41,747 nucleotides of DNA from Candidatus Binatia bacterium (GTDB taxonomy: Bacteria > Desulfobacterota > Binatia > UBA12015): contig JAIEPK010000309.1 of assembly GCA_019749875.1 (NCBI GenBank), positions 1 through 41,747 on the forward strand. The letters run 5' to 3'. A program made the position numbers and the translations under genes. A model generated the notes under the pieces. That model worked only from the letters and a program-made list of their open reading frames with translations. It did no database searches and was not told the origin of the DNA. Within the stretch, counting starts at the first letter, position 1. Each line of letters begins with the position of its first letter. Below are positions 1 to 9,258 of this stretch, piece after piece.

Positions 1-84
1 GACGGCCTCGTCGCGCGCGTGCTCGTGACGCGCAATCGCGGTGGTCGCGGCAATCCCGGGCCGGTCGTCCTCGAGATCGCTTGA
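1..84 (+). CDS. C-terminal fragment of an upstream gene, possibly imuA
   Basis: The first frame of the window is open from base 1 to a TGA at 82-84 and encodes 27 residues ending in GNPGPVVLEIA. It stops 10 bases before the ATG of imuB, and its last bases run into the GGGAG that serves as imuB's ribosome binding site, so the two are probably one operon. ImuA, a RecA/SulA-like mutasome partner, usually sits directly upstream of imuB, and a basic tail followed by a short beta-strand fits that family. The identity rests on position only; too little sequence is present to prove it. Confidence 0.4.
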   Translation, partial: DGLVARVLVTRNRGGRGNPGPVVLEIA

Positions 85-94
85 CGGGAGCCGC

Positions 95-1798
95 ATGTCC
101 GCACGTGTCGCCTGTCTGCTCGTGCCGCGCTTCGCCGTCGCAGCGCTGCTGCGTGCGGAGCCCGAGCTGCGCGGCACGCCGCTCGTCGTCACCGCCGGCG
201 GAAACGTCGTCGACGTCTCGGCCGAGGCGGAGCGTGTCGGTGCGCAGCCGGGGCTCACCATCGCACAGGCGTTGATCCGGCATGCCGACCTCGTCGTGCG
301 CCCGCTCGACGTCGATGCGATCGATGCGGCCCGCGCAGCGCTCGTCGAGGTCGCGCGCTCGATCTCGCCGCGGGTCGAGCTCGTCGGCGAGAGCGGCGAG
401 GGCGGCGGCTCGCCGGCGAGATCGTCGAAGGCAGGCGTCGCCGGCGGCGAGCACCGCATCGCGAGTGCTGCGAGCTTCGCGCGCTGCCGCAGCGAGCGGA
501 CGCCGCCCGCAGCGCTCACGCACGTGCGACGCGCCGGCGAGGTGCTGCTCGACGTGTCGGGGCTCGAGCGCCTGTTCGGGTCACTGGCGGGAATCGCGTC
601 CGCTCTGCTGCGGCGTGCGGAGCGCGTCGGCTTTCCGGCGTCGGTCGGCATCGCCGATGCGCGCGCGACGGCCCGCATCGCGGCCGGGGTGGCCGCCCGG
701 CGGGGAGAGGCGATCGTCGTCGAGCCCGCTGGCGACGCCGCCTGGCTCGCGCCACGATCGCTCGCGGTCCTCGGCCGTGCCTGCGATCCCGGCGAGCGAG
801 CGGGGCGGCAGGGCTGGGATGCGGTCGTCGAGAGCTTGACGCGGCTCGGAGTCACGCGCTGCGGCGAGCTCGCCGCGATGTCTGCCGACGAGGTCGCGAG
901 CCGCCTCGGTCGCGTCGCGGCGCGCATGCGCGCGATCGCGAGCGGAGTCGACGCGAGCGAGCTGCGCGTGTCGACCGAGCCGCACGCCTACGTCGAAGGG
1001 ACGCGGCTCGAGTACGGCATCGGCTCGCTCGAAGCGCTGCTGTTCCTGATCCGCGGCATGCTCGATCGCGTGGTGGCACGCCTCGCGCTGTCGAGCCTTT
1101 CCTGCAGCGGCTTGACGCTCTCTCTGACGCTCGATGACGGCAGCCGTACGGACCGGACGATCGGCGTGCTCGCCCCGACGCGTGACGTCAAGACGCTGCT
1201 TCTCTTGACGCGAACCGCGCTCGAGTCGGCGCCGCCGCACGCCGCGGTCGAGGCGGTGCACGTGCGTGCGTTGCCCGATCGCGCGCGCGCCGATCAGCTC
1301 GATCTGTTCCGTCCTGCAGGCCCGCCGCCCGAGCAGCTCGCGACCACCCTCGCGAGGCTCGCCGCGTTGTGCGGCTCGGGGCGAGTCGGGAAGCCCGTAC
1401 CGCCGGCCGGCTACCGGCCCGACGCGTTTCGCATGGCGCCCTTCGATCCTGCCGCGGCCGGGCGGCGGCGCGCGACGTCCGCAGCAGCGCCCGACGACGA
1501 GCCGGCACTGGTCGGATCGTGCGCGACGCTCGCTCTGCGTGCACTCCGGCCGGCCCGCGCAGCGCAGGTGTTCGTCGAGTCGGGACGCATCGCGTACGTG
1601 CGCGCGCCGGGGCTCGGCGGTCGCGCCGTGGTCACCAGCGGGCCGTGGCGCATCGATGCCGAGTGGTGGACGTCGTGTCCGTGCCGGCGCGACTACTACG
1701 ACGTGCAGCTGTCCGACGGCGGCGTCTACCGGCTCTATCGCGATCTCGACGCATCCAGCGCCGACGCCAGCTGGTTCGTCGACGGCTGCTACGACTGA
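95..1798 (+). CDS. imuB: ImuB-like Y-family DNA polymerase homologue (mutasome)
   Basis: 567 residues. ImuB is a non-catalytic Y-family polymerase relative that links the error-prone polymerase DnaE2 and ImuA to the sliding clamp during damage-induced mutagenesis. Seen here: an N-terminal palm start (ACLLVPRFAVAALLRAEPEL) lacking the acidic FxDxD signature of active Y polymerases; the LLDVSGLERLFG block at about residues 151-162; helix-hairpin-helix text near 255-290; a clamp-binding-like QLDLF near residue 410; and a C-terminal domain with RRDYYDVQLSDG...YRLYRD typical of ImuB tails. ATG 95 is preferred over the in-frame start at 41 because GGGAG lies just upstream. Residues ~98-147 are an insertion not expected between SPRVEL and EVLLDVSG. 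The downstream gene is hisN, not dnaE2. Confidence 0.88.
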   Translation: MSARVACLLVPRFAVAALLRAEPELRGTPLVVTAGGNVVDVSAEAERVGAQPGLTIAQALIRHADLVVRPLDVDAIDAARAALVEVARSISPRVELVGESGEGGGSPARSSKAGVAGGEHRIASAASFARCRSERTPPAALTHVRRAGEVLLDVSGLERLFGSLAGIASALLRRAERVGFPASVGIADARATARIAAGVAARRGEAIVVEPAGDAAWLAPRSLAVLGRACDPGERAGRQGWDAVVESLTRLGVTRCGELAAMSADEVASRLGRVAARMRAIASGVDASELRVSTEPHAYVEGTRLEYGIGSLEALLFLIRGMLDRVVARLALSSLSCSGLTLSLTLDDGSRTDRTIGVLAPTRDVKTLLLLTRTALESAPPHAAVEAVHVRALPDRARADQLDLFRPAGPPPEQLATTLARLAALCGSGRVGKPVPPAGYRPDAFRMAPFDPAAAGRRRATSAAAPDDEPALVGSCATLALRALRPARAAQVFVESGRIAYVRAPGLGGRAVVTSGPWRIDAEWWTSCPCRRDYYDVQLSDGGVYRLYRDLDASSADASWFVDGCYD

Positions 1799-1922
1799 TC
1801 CCCACGTCGAGCTTCGCCGACCGCAAGCGGTGCCGGTACTCCACGAGCTCTGCGCGTCTTCCTCGGACGCGCCGACGTCGTGCGCGCTTGACGAGGCCCA
1901 TGACGCGTGGGCGAGTACCCGG

Positions 1923-2684
1923 ATGTCGTACGAAAGAGAGCTCGAGGTCGCGATCGCGGCGGTGCAGGACGCGGGACGCCTCACCCTGGAGTACTTCCGC
2001 GGCGACTTCGCCGTCGAGCACAAGGCCGATGCCTCCCCGGTGACGATCGCCGACCGGCGCGCCGAGGAGCAGCTGCGCGCGACCCTCGCCAGAGCTTTTC
2101 CGGACGACGGGCTGCTCGGTGAGGAGCTCGGTGCGCTCGCGGGCACGAGCGGCCGGCGCTGGATCATCGATCCGATCGACGGCACGCAGTCGTTCATCCG
2201 CGGCGTGCCGCTGTACGGCGTCCTGCTCGGGCTCGAGGATCGGGGGCGTTGCGTGGTCGGTGCCGTGGCCTTCCCGCCGCTCGGCGAGACCTACTGGGCC
2301 GCACGGGGAGCGGGTGCGTATCTGAACGGCAGCCGGATCGAGGTGTCGCGCGTGACGCGGCTCGCCGATGCGACCGTGCTCACCAGCGATGCCAAGCCCG
2401 AGCACTACGGCGACTTCTATCCCGGCTACGAGCGCCTGCTGCGCCGCAGCGCGCGTCACCGCGGCTGGGGCGACTGCTACGGCTACGCGCTGGTCGCGCG
2501 CGGTGCCGCGGACGTGATGGTCGATCCCAAGCTCAACCCGTGGGACATCGCGGCGATCCTGCCGCTGCTGGAAGAGGCCGGAGGCGCGTTCTTCGACTGG
2601 AGCGGCGAGACGCGCATCGACGGCGGCTCGGGCATCGGTACGACGAAGGCGCTGCGCGACGAGGTTCTCGCGACCCTCCGCTGA
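1923..2684 (+). CDS. hisN: Inositol-monophosphatase-family histidinol-phosphatase
   Basis: 253 residues, the usual length for this Mg2+-dependent phosphatase family. The metal-site motifs are visible: EELG near residue 66, WIIDPIDGTQSF near 80, and the late LNPWDIAAILPLLEEAGG motif. The block IDPIDGTQSFIRGVPLYG is closest to HisN-type enzymes, which convert histidinol phosphate to histidinol; a general inositol-1-phosphatase role is the alternative. It starts 124 bases after imuB on the same strand without a strong ribosome binding site. hisG and hisI lie about 8 kb away on the other strand. It ends 27 bases from the convergent photolyase gene. Confidence 0.82.
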   Translation: MSYERELEVAIAAVQDAGRLTLEYFRGDFAVEHKADASPVTIADRRAEEQLRATLARAFPDDGLLGEELGALAGTSGRRWIIDPIDGTQSFIRGVPLYGVLLGLEDRGRCVVGAVAFPPLGETYWAARGAGAYLNGSRIEVSRVTRLADATVLTSDAKPEHYGDFYPGYERLLRRSARHRGWGDCYGYALVARGAADVMVDPKLNPWDIAAILPLLEEAGGAFFDWSGETRIDGGSGIGTTKALRDEVLATLR

Positions 2685-2714
2685 CGGGGGAGTGCCCGCG
2701 CCGCGCCCGCGTCA
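2682..2714. terminator. Possible bidirectional terminator between hisN and phr
   Basis: Bases 2682-2690 and 2706-2714 can pair over nine positions with one mismatch, giving a GC-rich hairpin that includes the TGA stops of both convergent genes. There is no T-tract, so intrinsic termination is uncertain; in such a GC-rich genome the pairing could be chance. Confidence 0.3.
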
Positions 2715-4184
2715 AGCACGCTTCGCGAGCGGAGCCAGGATCGCGAGCGCGCGCGCGCGTCGCTCGGCGTAGTCGACGCACGGCGGTGGGTAGCCCGTGC
2801 CGGCGAGCAGCAGCGGCTCGCGCGTGGGCTCGTGGATCAGCGCCGCCGGGACGTCGCGCAGCTCCGGCACCCAGCGCCGCACGAACTCGCCGTCGGGGTC
2901 GAACTTCTTCGCCTGCGACAGCGGATTGAAGATGCGGAAGTACGGTGCGGCGTCCGTGCCGGTCGACGCGGACCACTGCCAGCCGCCGTTGTTCGCGGCG
3001 AGATCGCCGTCGACCAGACGCTGCATGAAGATGCGCTCGCCGGTGCGGTAGTCGACCAGCAGCGTCTTGGTGAGAAACATCGCGACCACCATCCGCAGCC
3101 GGTTGTGCATCCAGCCGGTGGCCGCGAGCTGGCGCATCGCCGCGTCGACGATCGGAAAGCCGGTCCGTCCGTCGCGCCACGCGGCGATCAGCCGCTCGTC
3201 GCTCTCGGGCCAGCGAAAGCCGCGAAAACCTTCCTGGAACGCGCCGCGTGCGACGTGCGGAAAGTGGAACAGGATCGCCTGGTAGAACTCGCGCCAGCAG
3301 AGCTCGTTGAGGAACGTGCCCGCCTCCGAGAGACGCCGCGCGCTCGCCGCATCGAGAGCGCGACCCGGCTTCTGGGGATCGAGCTGCGCGAGCTGTGGGC
3401 TGCCGATCGCCTCGGCGACGCGCGCGTACACGGTGCGCGGCGAGATCGTCCCGAACTTGAGGTGCGGCGAGAGGTGCGAGGTCGCGTCGAGCGCCGGCAC
3501 GTCGCGCGTGCTGCGGTACGACAGAACGTGCTCGTGCAGGAACGCGGCCAGGCGGTACTGTGCTTGACGGGCGCCGCCTGGCTCGATCTGCGCCTCGAGC
3601 GGAAGGCCGAGCTCGGCCGAGGTTGCGGGCAGTGGTGCGCTCGCGGCCTTGCGCGCCAGGCCGGCGGGCAGCGGTCGTAGGGTCGGAGCCGGCACCGGCG
3701 CGGGCTTCTCGACCGCACGCCAGCGGCGCGCAAAGGGCGTGAAGACGGTGTACGGCTTGCCGTCGTCCTTGACGCAGGCGTCGGGCTGGACGAGCACCAG
3801 ATCCGCGTGCCCGTGGAACGCGATGCCGGCGGCTTCCGCTGCGGCGCGCACGGCGGCGTCGCGGCGGCGTCCGTACGGCGCATAGTCGTCGTTGACGAAG
3901 ATGGCTTCCGCGCCGAGCGCGCGGGCGACGTGCAGGACCTCGTCGAGCGGGTCGCCGCGCCGCAAGACGAGCCGCGACCCCGCTTGCTCGAGGTCCCGCG
4001 CCAGGGCGTGCAGGGAGTCGAGAAGGAAGGCGACCCGTGGCGCGCCGAGGTCGGGGGCGCGCAGCAGGTGATCGTCGAGCACGAACAGCGGCACCACGAG
4101 GTCCGCGCGGCGGCTCGCGGCGAACAGCGCGGTGTTGTCCTCGACGCGCAGGTCGCGGCGGAACCAGTGCAGGGCGATACGCAT
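2712..4184 (-). CDS. phrB: Deoxyribodipyrimidine photo-lyase (CPD photolyase)
   Basis: 490 residues, normal for class I cyclobutane-pyrimidine-dimer photolyases, which repair UV dimers in DNA using blue light, FADH- and an antenna chromophore. The N-terminal Rossmann antenna domain begins ALHWFRRDLRVEDNTALF. The C-terminal FAD domain has WREFYQAILFHFPHV, the TGWMHNRLRM motif, and NNGGWQWSASTGTDAAPYFR, which carries the conserved tryptophans. The ATG at 4184 is chosen over the in-frame start at 4214 because the protein family begins here. It is transcribed divergently from the F420-type oxidoreductase gene and convergently to hisN. Confidence 0.95.
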   Translation of the reverse strand: MRIALHWFRRDLRVEDNTALFAASRRADLVVPLFVLDDHLLRAPDLGAPRVAFLLDSLHALARDLEQAGSRLVLRRGDPLDEVLHVARALGAEAIFVNDDYAPYGRRRDAAVRAAAEAAGIAFHGHADLVLVQPDACVKDDGKPYTVFTPFARRWRAVEKPAPVPAPTLRPLPAGLARKAASAPLPATSAELGLPLEAQIEPGGARQAQYRLAAFLHEHVLSYRSTRDVPALDATSHLSPHLKFGTISPRTVYARVAEAIGSPQLAQLDPQKPGRALDAASARRLSEAGTFLNELCWREFYQAILFHFPHVARGAFQEGFRGFRWPESDERLIAAWRDGRTGFPIVDAAMRQLAATGWMHNRLRMVVAMFLTKTLLVDYRTGERIFMQRLVDGDLAANNGGWQWSASTGTDAAPYFRIFNPLSQAKKFDPDGEFVRRWVPELRDVPAALIHEPTREPLLLAGTGYPPPCVDYAERRARALAILAPLAKRA

Positions 4185-4316
4185 GCGATTCGGGCGGGGC
4201 GTCTCCGCACGCACGCTTCACCATGGCCCGGATCGCCCGGCTGTCAACTTCGGGCCACCGACGGGGCAACGCGACGCCGCTGGTCTGCGCACTGCTTCGC
4301 CGCTAAGAGCAGCGGC

Positions 4317-5204
4317 ATGGACATCGGCAAGCTCGGAGTCTGGTTCTTCCTCGATCCTCTCTCGTCGAACGACGCGGCGACGTTTCTGCAGCGCCTCGAG
4401 AAGCTCGGCTACCCTGCGATGTGGCTGCCGGAAGCGGTCGGCCGCGAGCCGTTCGCGAATCTCGGCTGGCTGCTCGCGCGCACCGAGCGCATCGTGCTCG
4501 CGACCGGCATCGCGAACATCTGGGCGCGTGACGCGATGACCATGGCCGCCGGGCAGAAGACGCTCGCCGAGGCGTCGGGCGGGCGCTTCCTGCTCGGCGT
4601 CGGCGTCAGCCACCAGCCGCTCGTCCAGGGGGTGCGCGGTCACGACTACAAGAAGCCGCTCGCGTACATGCGGAGCTATCTCGAAGCGATGCAGCGCGCG
4701 CCCTTCCTCGCGGTCGGGCCGGCGGAGGCCCCGCCGATCGTCATCGGTGCGATCCGCCCCAAGATGCTCGAGCTCGCGGGGCAGCTGACGCAGGGCAGCC
4801 ACACCTACTTCGTTCCGCCCGAGCACACGGCGCGCGCGCGCAAGCTCCTCGGCCCCGACAAGTGGCTGTGCGTCGCGCAGGCCGTGGTCCTCGAGGAGGA
4901 TCCCGCGAAGGCGCGCGCGGCCGCCCGTCAATACATGCAGACGTACGTGCCCGCGCTGCCGAACTACACCAACAACCTGCGCGACCTTGGCTACGGCGAC
5001 GCGGACTTCGCGAACGGCTGCAGCGACCGCCTGGTCGACGACATCGTCGCCTGGGGCAGCGAGGAGAAGATCGTCGCTCGCTTCAAGGCGCACCTCGACG
5101 CCGGTGCGAGCCACGTCTGCTTCCTCCCGCTCCGGCCCGACGGCATCCCCATGGCCGACGACCGCGCTCTCGACGCCTTCGCCCCGAGCAAGCTCCGGCT
5201 GTAA
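4317..5204 (+). CDS. LLM-class F420-dependent oxidoreductase (TIGR03620-like)
   Basis: 295 residues of a luciferase-like TIM barrel. The start GKLGVWFFLDPLSSNDAATF, the segment LATGIANIWARDAMTMA, and GGRFLLGVGVSHQPLVQGVRG match the actinobacterial-type F420 oxidoreductase subgroup; family knowledge, not the sequence alone, assigns coenzyme F420. The substrate is unknown. It stands alone, reading away from the photolyase; the ATG at 4317 is preceded by CGCTAAG nine bases upstream rather than a clear ribosome binding site. Downstream is a repeat-bearing gap and the convergent short-chain dehydrogenase. Confidence 0.85.
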   Translation: MDIGKLGVWFFLDPLSSNDAATFLQRLEKLGYPAMWLPEAVGREPFANLGWLLARTERIVLATGIANIWARDAMTMAAGQKTLAEASGGRFLLGVGVSHQPLVQGVRGHDYKKPLAYMRSYLEAMQRAPFLAVGPAEAPPIVIGAIRPKMLELAGQLTQGSHTYFVPPEHTARARKLLGPDKWLCVAQAVVLEEDPAKARAAARQYMQTYVPALPNYTNNLRDLGYGDADFANGCSDRLVDDIVAWGSEEKIVARFKAHLDAGASHVCFLPLRPDGIPMADDRALDAFAPSKLRL

Positions 5205-5280
5205 CCGGACCGACCCGCCCTGTGGGACTCGGTCTCGTCGCGCCGTTCGACCGGGCGAGCGGCAGGTCGGCCGCCGCCCG

Positions 5281-5330
5281 GCACCGGTCCGGGGCGAAGG
5301 CGAAGCCGAGCCGCCGGCCGACTGGAGGGC
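5281..5330 (+). repeat. Degenerate copy of the ~100-bp-period intergenic repeat
   Basis: The stretch starts GCACCGGTCC and continues with GCGAAGGCGAAGCCGAG, GC-rich text similar in order to the copy at 5383 and to the near-perfect copies at 10407 and 10507. This is the most diverged of the four copies, so its assignment is tentative. Confidence 0.4.
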
Positions 5331-5382
5331 GGGGTGTTGGCGTTGATCGAGCAGAGGCGCCGTCTCCCCACGGGTCCGCTCC

Positions 5383-5440
5383 GCACCGGCCCCTCTGCGA
5401 AGGCGACGCCGAGCGGCCGACCGAAGGGAGCGCGGGAAGT
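5383..5440 (+). repeat. Copy of the ~100-bp-period intergenic repeat
   Basis: GCACCGGCCCCTCTGCGAAG followed by GCGACGCCGAGCGGCCGACC and GAAGGGAGCGCGGGAAGT. It matches the 10407/10507 copies at most positions, with a few substitutions, in the same orientation and in the same setting between convergent genes. Confidence 0.65.
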
Positions 5441-5443
5441 GGG

Positions 5444-5491
5444 GCCCCGTCGAGATTTGCTTGACGGGGCGAGGGGCGCGTGGCCCCTCGC
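5444..5491. terminator. Overlapping hairpins downstream of the SDR gene
   Basis: GCCCCGTC at 5444-5451 pairs with GACGGGGC at 5463-5470, and the alternative GCGAGGGGC at 5469-5477 pairs with GCCCCTCGC at 5483-5491. The second lies 2 bases beyond the SDR stop codon. Neither is followed by a clear T-run, so termination may be inefficient or Rho-assisted. Confidence 0.45.
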
Positions 5492-5493
5492 TT

Positions 5494-6252
5494 CTACGTC
5501 AAGTGCGCACCGCCATCGATGAAGTACGTCTGTCCGGTGACGAAGTGCGCGTCGTCGGACGCGAGGAAGAGCGCGACCGGTGCGAGGTCCTGCTCCGGAT
5601 CGGCGAGCCGGCCGAGCGGCCGCTGCTCGCGAATGTACTCCGCCATCTGCGGGTTTCGCTCGAAGAACTCGATGGTGCGCTTCGAGGTGGCGCCCGGCGC
5701 GATGCAGTTCACCAAGATGTTGTGCTTGCCCCACTCGCGGGCAGCGGTGCGAGACAGGGCGGCGATCGCCCCTTTGGTCGCGTTGTAGTCCGCGAGACCC
5801 GGCGCGCCGTTGAGCGCGTTGAGCGACACGAAATTGATGATCCGGCCGCCGCCCTGGCCTCGCAGATGCGGAAAAGCCGCCTGCATCGCCCAGAACGTGC
5901 CCTTCAAGCCGGAGATGAGGAAGACGTCGAAGTCGTCGTCGGTGATCTCCTCGAACGGCTTGTGCGCGTGCATGCCCTGCGCGTTGTTGACCAGCACGTC
6001 GAGCCTGCCGAAGCGCTCCACCGTGGTTGCGACCATGCGCTCGACCTCGGCGCGCTGCGCGACGTCGACGGCGAGGGGGAGGGCGCTGCCGCCCGCGTCG
6101 GCGATCTCCGCGGCGGTGCGCTGCGCGCGATGCTCCTTCAACTCGGCGACGACGACGTGCGCACCCTCCTTCGCATAGACCAGAGCGATCCCCCGGCCGA
6201 TGCCCTGGCCGGAGCCGGTGACGATCGCGACCTTCCCTTCGAGACGACGCAT
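5494..6252 (-). CDS. SDR-family NAD(P)-dependent oxidoreductase
   Basis: 252 residues, classical short-chain dehydrogenase. The cofactor motif TGSGQGIGRG (TGxxxGxG) is near residue 12, NNAQG near 85, and the catalytic YNATK near 150; the C-terminal FVTGQTYFIDGGAHLT closes the fold. The substrate cannot be told from sequence. NNAQG in place of NNAG is slightly unusual. It begins at ATG 6252; the region upstream to 6419 carries no gene. It is convergent with the F420-type oxidoreductase gene. Confidence 0.9.
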   Translation of the reverse strand: MRRLEGKVAIVTGSGQGIGRGIALVYAKEGAHVVVAELKEHRAQRTAAEIADAGGSALPLAVDVAQRAEVERMVATTVERFGRLDVLVNNAQGMHAHKPFEEITDDDFDVFLISGLKGTFWAMQAAFPHLRGQGGGRIINFVSLNALNGAPGLADYNATKGAIAALSRTAAREWGKHNILVNCIAPGATSKRTIEFFERNPQMAEYIREQRPLGRLADPEQDLAPVALFLASDDAHFVTGQTYFIDGGAHLT

Positions 6253-6383
6253 GACGGTGCTCCTCCGTGTCCGATCGGCGCACTCTAGAAGGCGCGACGG
6301 CGCGCCGTAAAGCGCGGCCGATCGGCGTCGTGCGCGAGTGCCCGGAGTCGGCGACCATTTTGCCCGCTTGCGGCGAAAATAAG

Positions 6384-6411
6384 TTGACAGCTTGGAGCGT
6401 TTGCCTCTAAC
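6384..6411 (+). promoter_or_regulatory. Sigma-70-like promoter of the 48-residue membrane protein
   Basis: A perfect -35 TTGACA at 6384-6389 is followed after 16 bases by TCTAAC at 6406-6411, in locally AT-richer DNA. A transcript would start at about 6418, two bases before the ATG at 6420, so the message would be leaderless or nearly so. Confidence 0.5.
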
Positions 6412-6419
6412 CATGCGCC

Positions 6420-6566
6420 ATGGCCGTGCGGATCGAGTTTCACCCGCCACCGCGAAGGCGCCGGGCGCCAAACGGGGATCGGCCATCGGCAATGGTCCTG
6501 ATCGGGATCGCCACCGCCATCGTCGGCACCCACATCCTGTTCTGGCTCGTGGGGCTGCTCGACTAG
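6420..6566 (+). CDS. Small single-pass membrane protein, 48 residues
   Basis: Not recognised. The ATG at 6420 opens 48 codons to TAG 6564-6566. The product has a basic, proline-rich N-terminus (EFHPPPRRRRAP) and then one hydrophobic helix from about residue 25 to 47 (MVLIGIATAIVGTHILFW), giving a predicted inside-N, tail-anchored layout. A promoter with a perfect -35 box ends nine bases before the start and there is no Shine-Dalgarno sequence, consistent with leaderless translation. The helix and promoter together support a real gene; its function is unknown. Confidence 0.6.
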   Translation: MAVRIEFHPPPRRRRAPNGDRPSAMVLIGIATAIVGTHILFWLVGLLD

Positions 6567-6886
6567 CGGGACGACCTGCAGCAAGCACCGGACGGATCCT
6601 GCCCAAGGGACGACCGGTGGATCGGCGCACCTCAAGGAGCAGTCGCAGAGCAAGAAAGTACGCCAGAGGATTCACATCCACGTTCGCTGTGAGCCGCCTC
6701 CCACCCCTCCTCCATTCACCTCTCCACCCCCGTCTCCTCGATCGTTCCCTCGGCTCCCGCTCGTGCGGGAATCTCGCAGAAATGCGGTTTCGGGGACGCT
6801 CGGCTCGTTAAGGCCGCACGGCGAAGCGCCGAAACAGATGCAGGCGCGACCCCTCGAGTGGGCGGCGAGAGAGCAGAGTAGAGGAG
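6567..6886. other. Gene-free stretch of 320 bases
   Basis: No convincing ORF in either strand. A pyrimidine-rich tract runs from about 6697 to 6755, less GC-rich than its surroundings, and is followed by mixed sequence. It probably contains the promoter of the kinase-like/NtrC pair, but I could not find a clear sigma-54 or sigma-70 box. Confidence 0.5.
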
Positions 6887-7618
6887 ATGCGGGCAGCCAA
6901 CGCACGAGTTCGGCGGGTACGGGGAACGGTCTCCCGGCGCCGCCCCGAAACGACCCAGTCTGCCACGGTGGAGTCCGCGGAGGAGGGGCTGTTGCGGGTG
7001 GACGAGGCGGTGGTGCACGACCTCTCGCACGAGCTGGGAAACTACTTCCACAAGCTCTACTACTGGACCGATCGCATCCGCTCGGGCGGTGACGATGCCG
7101 AGACCGAGGTGCCGCCCGCAGACGCGCTCGACGAGGCCCTGCACCGCATGCAGGGTTTCTTGAGCCTGGCGCTGAACTACTTCGACGCGGGCGCTCCGAA
7201 CCGGATCGCCATGCGGGGCGGCGACGTCGTGAAGGCGCTCGAGGCGATGCTGCACGGGGAGAACGCCGGCGCGGCGGTCGAAGTCGACGTCGTCCCGGAC
7301 GCGCAGAACGTCGCGCTGACCGTCGACACGAACCGGCTCGCGACGGGTTTTCGCACGATCGCGCGTCTGCTCGGCGCCGGCCCGGGAACCGTGCTGCGGC
7401 TCGAAGCCGACGTGGCGGCGGGCGGCGCGGGCGATGTCCTGCGACTCACGCTCTCGTCGAGCGGTGGGTCGCCCGAGGCGGCTGCGCGCCGTGCGCAACG
7501 GGTGGTGGAGTGGGCGGTTGCGGCGCGGATGCTCGAGCGGCACGGCGGATCACTGGAATCCAACGAACAGCGACCAGGAGCCGCGCGATGCGTCCTGACG
7601 CTTCCCCTCGCGAGGTAG
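6887..7618 (+). CDS. Degenerate histidine-kinase-like protein
   Basis: 243 residues. A DHp-like helical hairpin is suggested by VVHDLSHELGNYFHKLYYW (candidate phospho-acceptor His48) and a second helix at 78-100. The remainder resembles the edge of a HATPase domain, ending MLERHGGSLESNEQ...CVLTLPLAR, but the N-box asparagine and the DxGxG glycine box are absent. It may therefore be a phosphotransfer or pseudokinase partner, in the style of ChpT, for the NtrC-like regulator that starts 11 bases after its stop. ATG 6887 abuts GAGGAG; GTG 6998, nine bases after GGAGGAGGGG, is a strong alternative start that still keeps His48. Confidence 0.6.
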   Translation: MRAANARVRRVRGTVSRRRPETTQSATVESAEEGLLRVDEAVVHDLSHELGNYFHKLYYWTDRIRSGGDDAETEVPPADALDEALHRMQGFLSLALNYFDAGAPNRIAMRGGDVVKALEAMLHGENAGAAVEVDVVPDAQNVALTVDTNRLATGFRTIARLLGAGPGTVLRLEADVAAGGAGDVLRLTLSSSGGSPEAAARRAQRVVEWAVAARMLERHGGSLESNEQRPGAARCVLTLPLAR

Positions 7619-7629
7619 GACTGCACGGC

Positions 7630-9075
<1,446 letters not shown>

Positions 9076-9099
9076 TCGGCCGGCTATCCAGAGGATCCC

Positions 9100-9258
9100 A
9101 TGGCTCAGGACGATACCTCCTCGGGGCTGCTCAGCTTTCTGTGGCGGCACAAGATCTGGTGGCTGATGCCGGCGATCAGCGTGCTGCTGATCACGGGGCT
9201 GCTGCTCTACTTCGGTCGCTCCAGCGCCTCTTCGCCGTTCGTCTATACGCTGTTCTGA
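9100..9258 (+). CDS. DUF5989-type small membrane protein, 52 residues
   Basis: ATG 9100 to TGA 9256-9258. The sequence has SFLWRHKIWWLMPAISVLLI, one transmembrane helix, and ends SPFVYTLF. This matches the small DUF5989 family as I remember it: a K-x-W-W-L-x-P entry into the helix and an AxFIYTLF end. Members often occur near exopolysaccharide or surface-modification genes; no such genes are adjacent here. It begins 25 bases after the NtrC-like gene, with AGAGGAT as a possible ribosome binding site, and is probably co-transcribed. Confidence 0.75.
   Translation: MAQDDTSSGLLSFLWRHKIWWLMPAISVLLITGLLLYFGRSSASSPFVYTLF

Larger units (their letters stand above)
5205..5493. other. Convergent intergenic region with degenerate repeats
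   Basis: This 289-base gap separates two convergent genes. It holds two degenerate copies of the repeat family described at 10407 and 10507, about 102 bases apart, then two overlapping hairpins near the dehydrogenase stop codon. No gene is seen in it. Confidence 0.6.

Noticed and set aside
581-2197. Long minus-strand ORF opposite imuB and hisN (538 codons)
   Set aside because: Arg/Ala-rich shadow of the real plus-strand genes, caused by high GC at third positions; no family motif.
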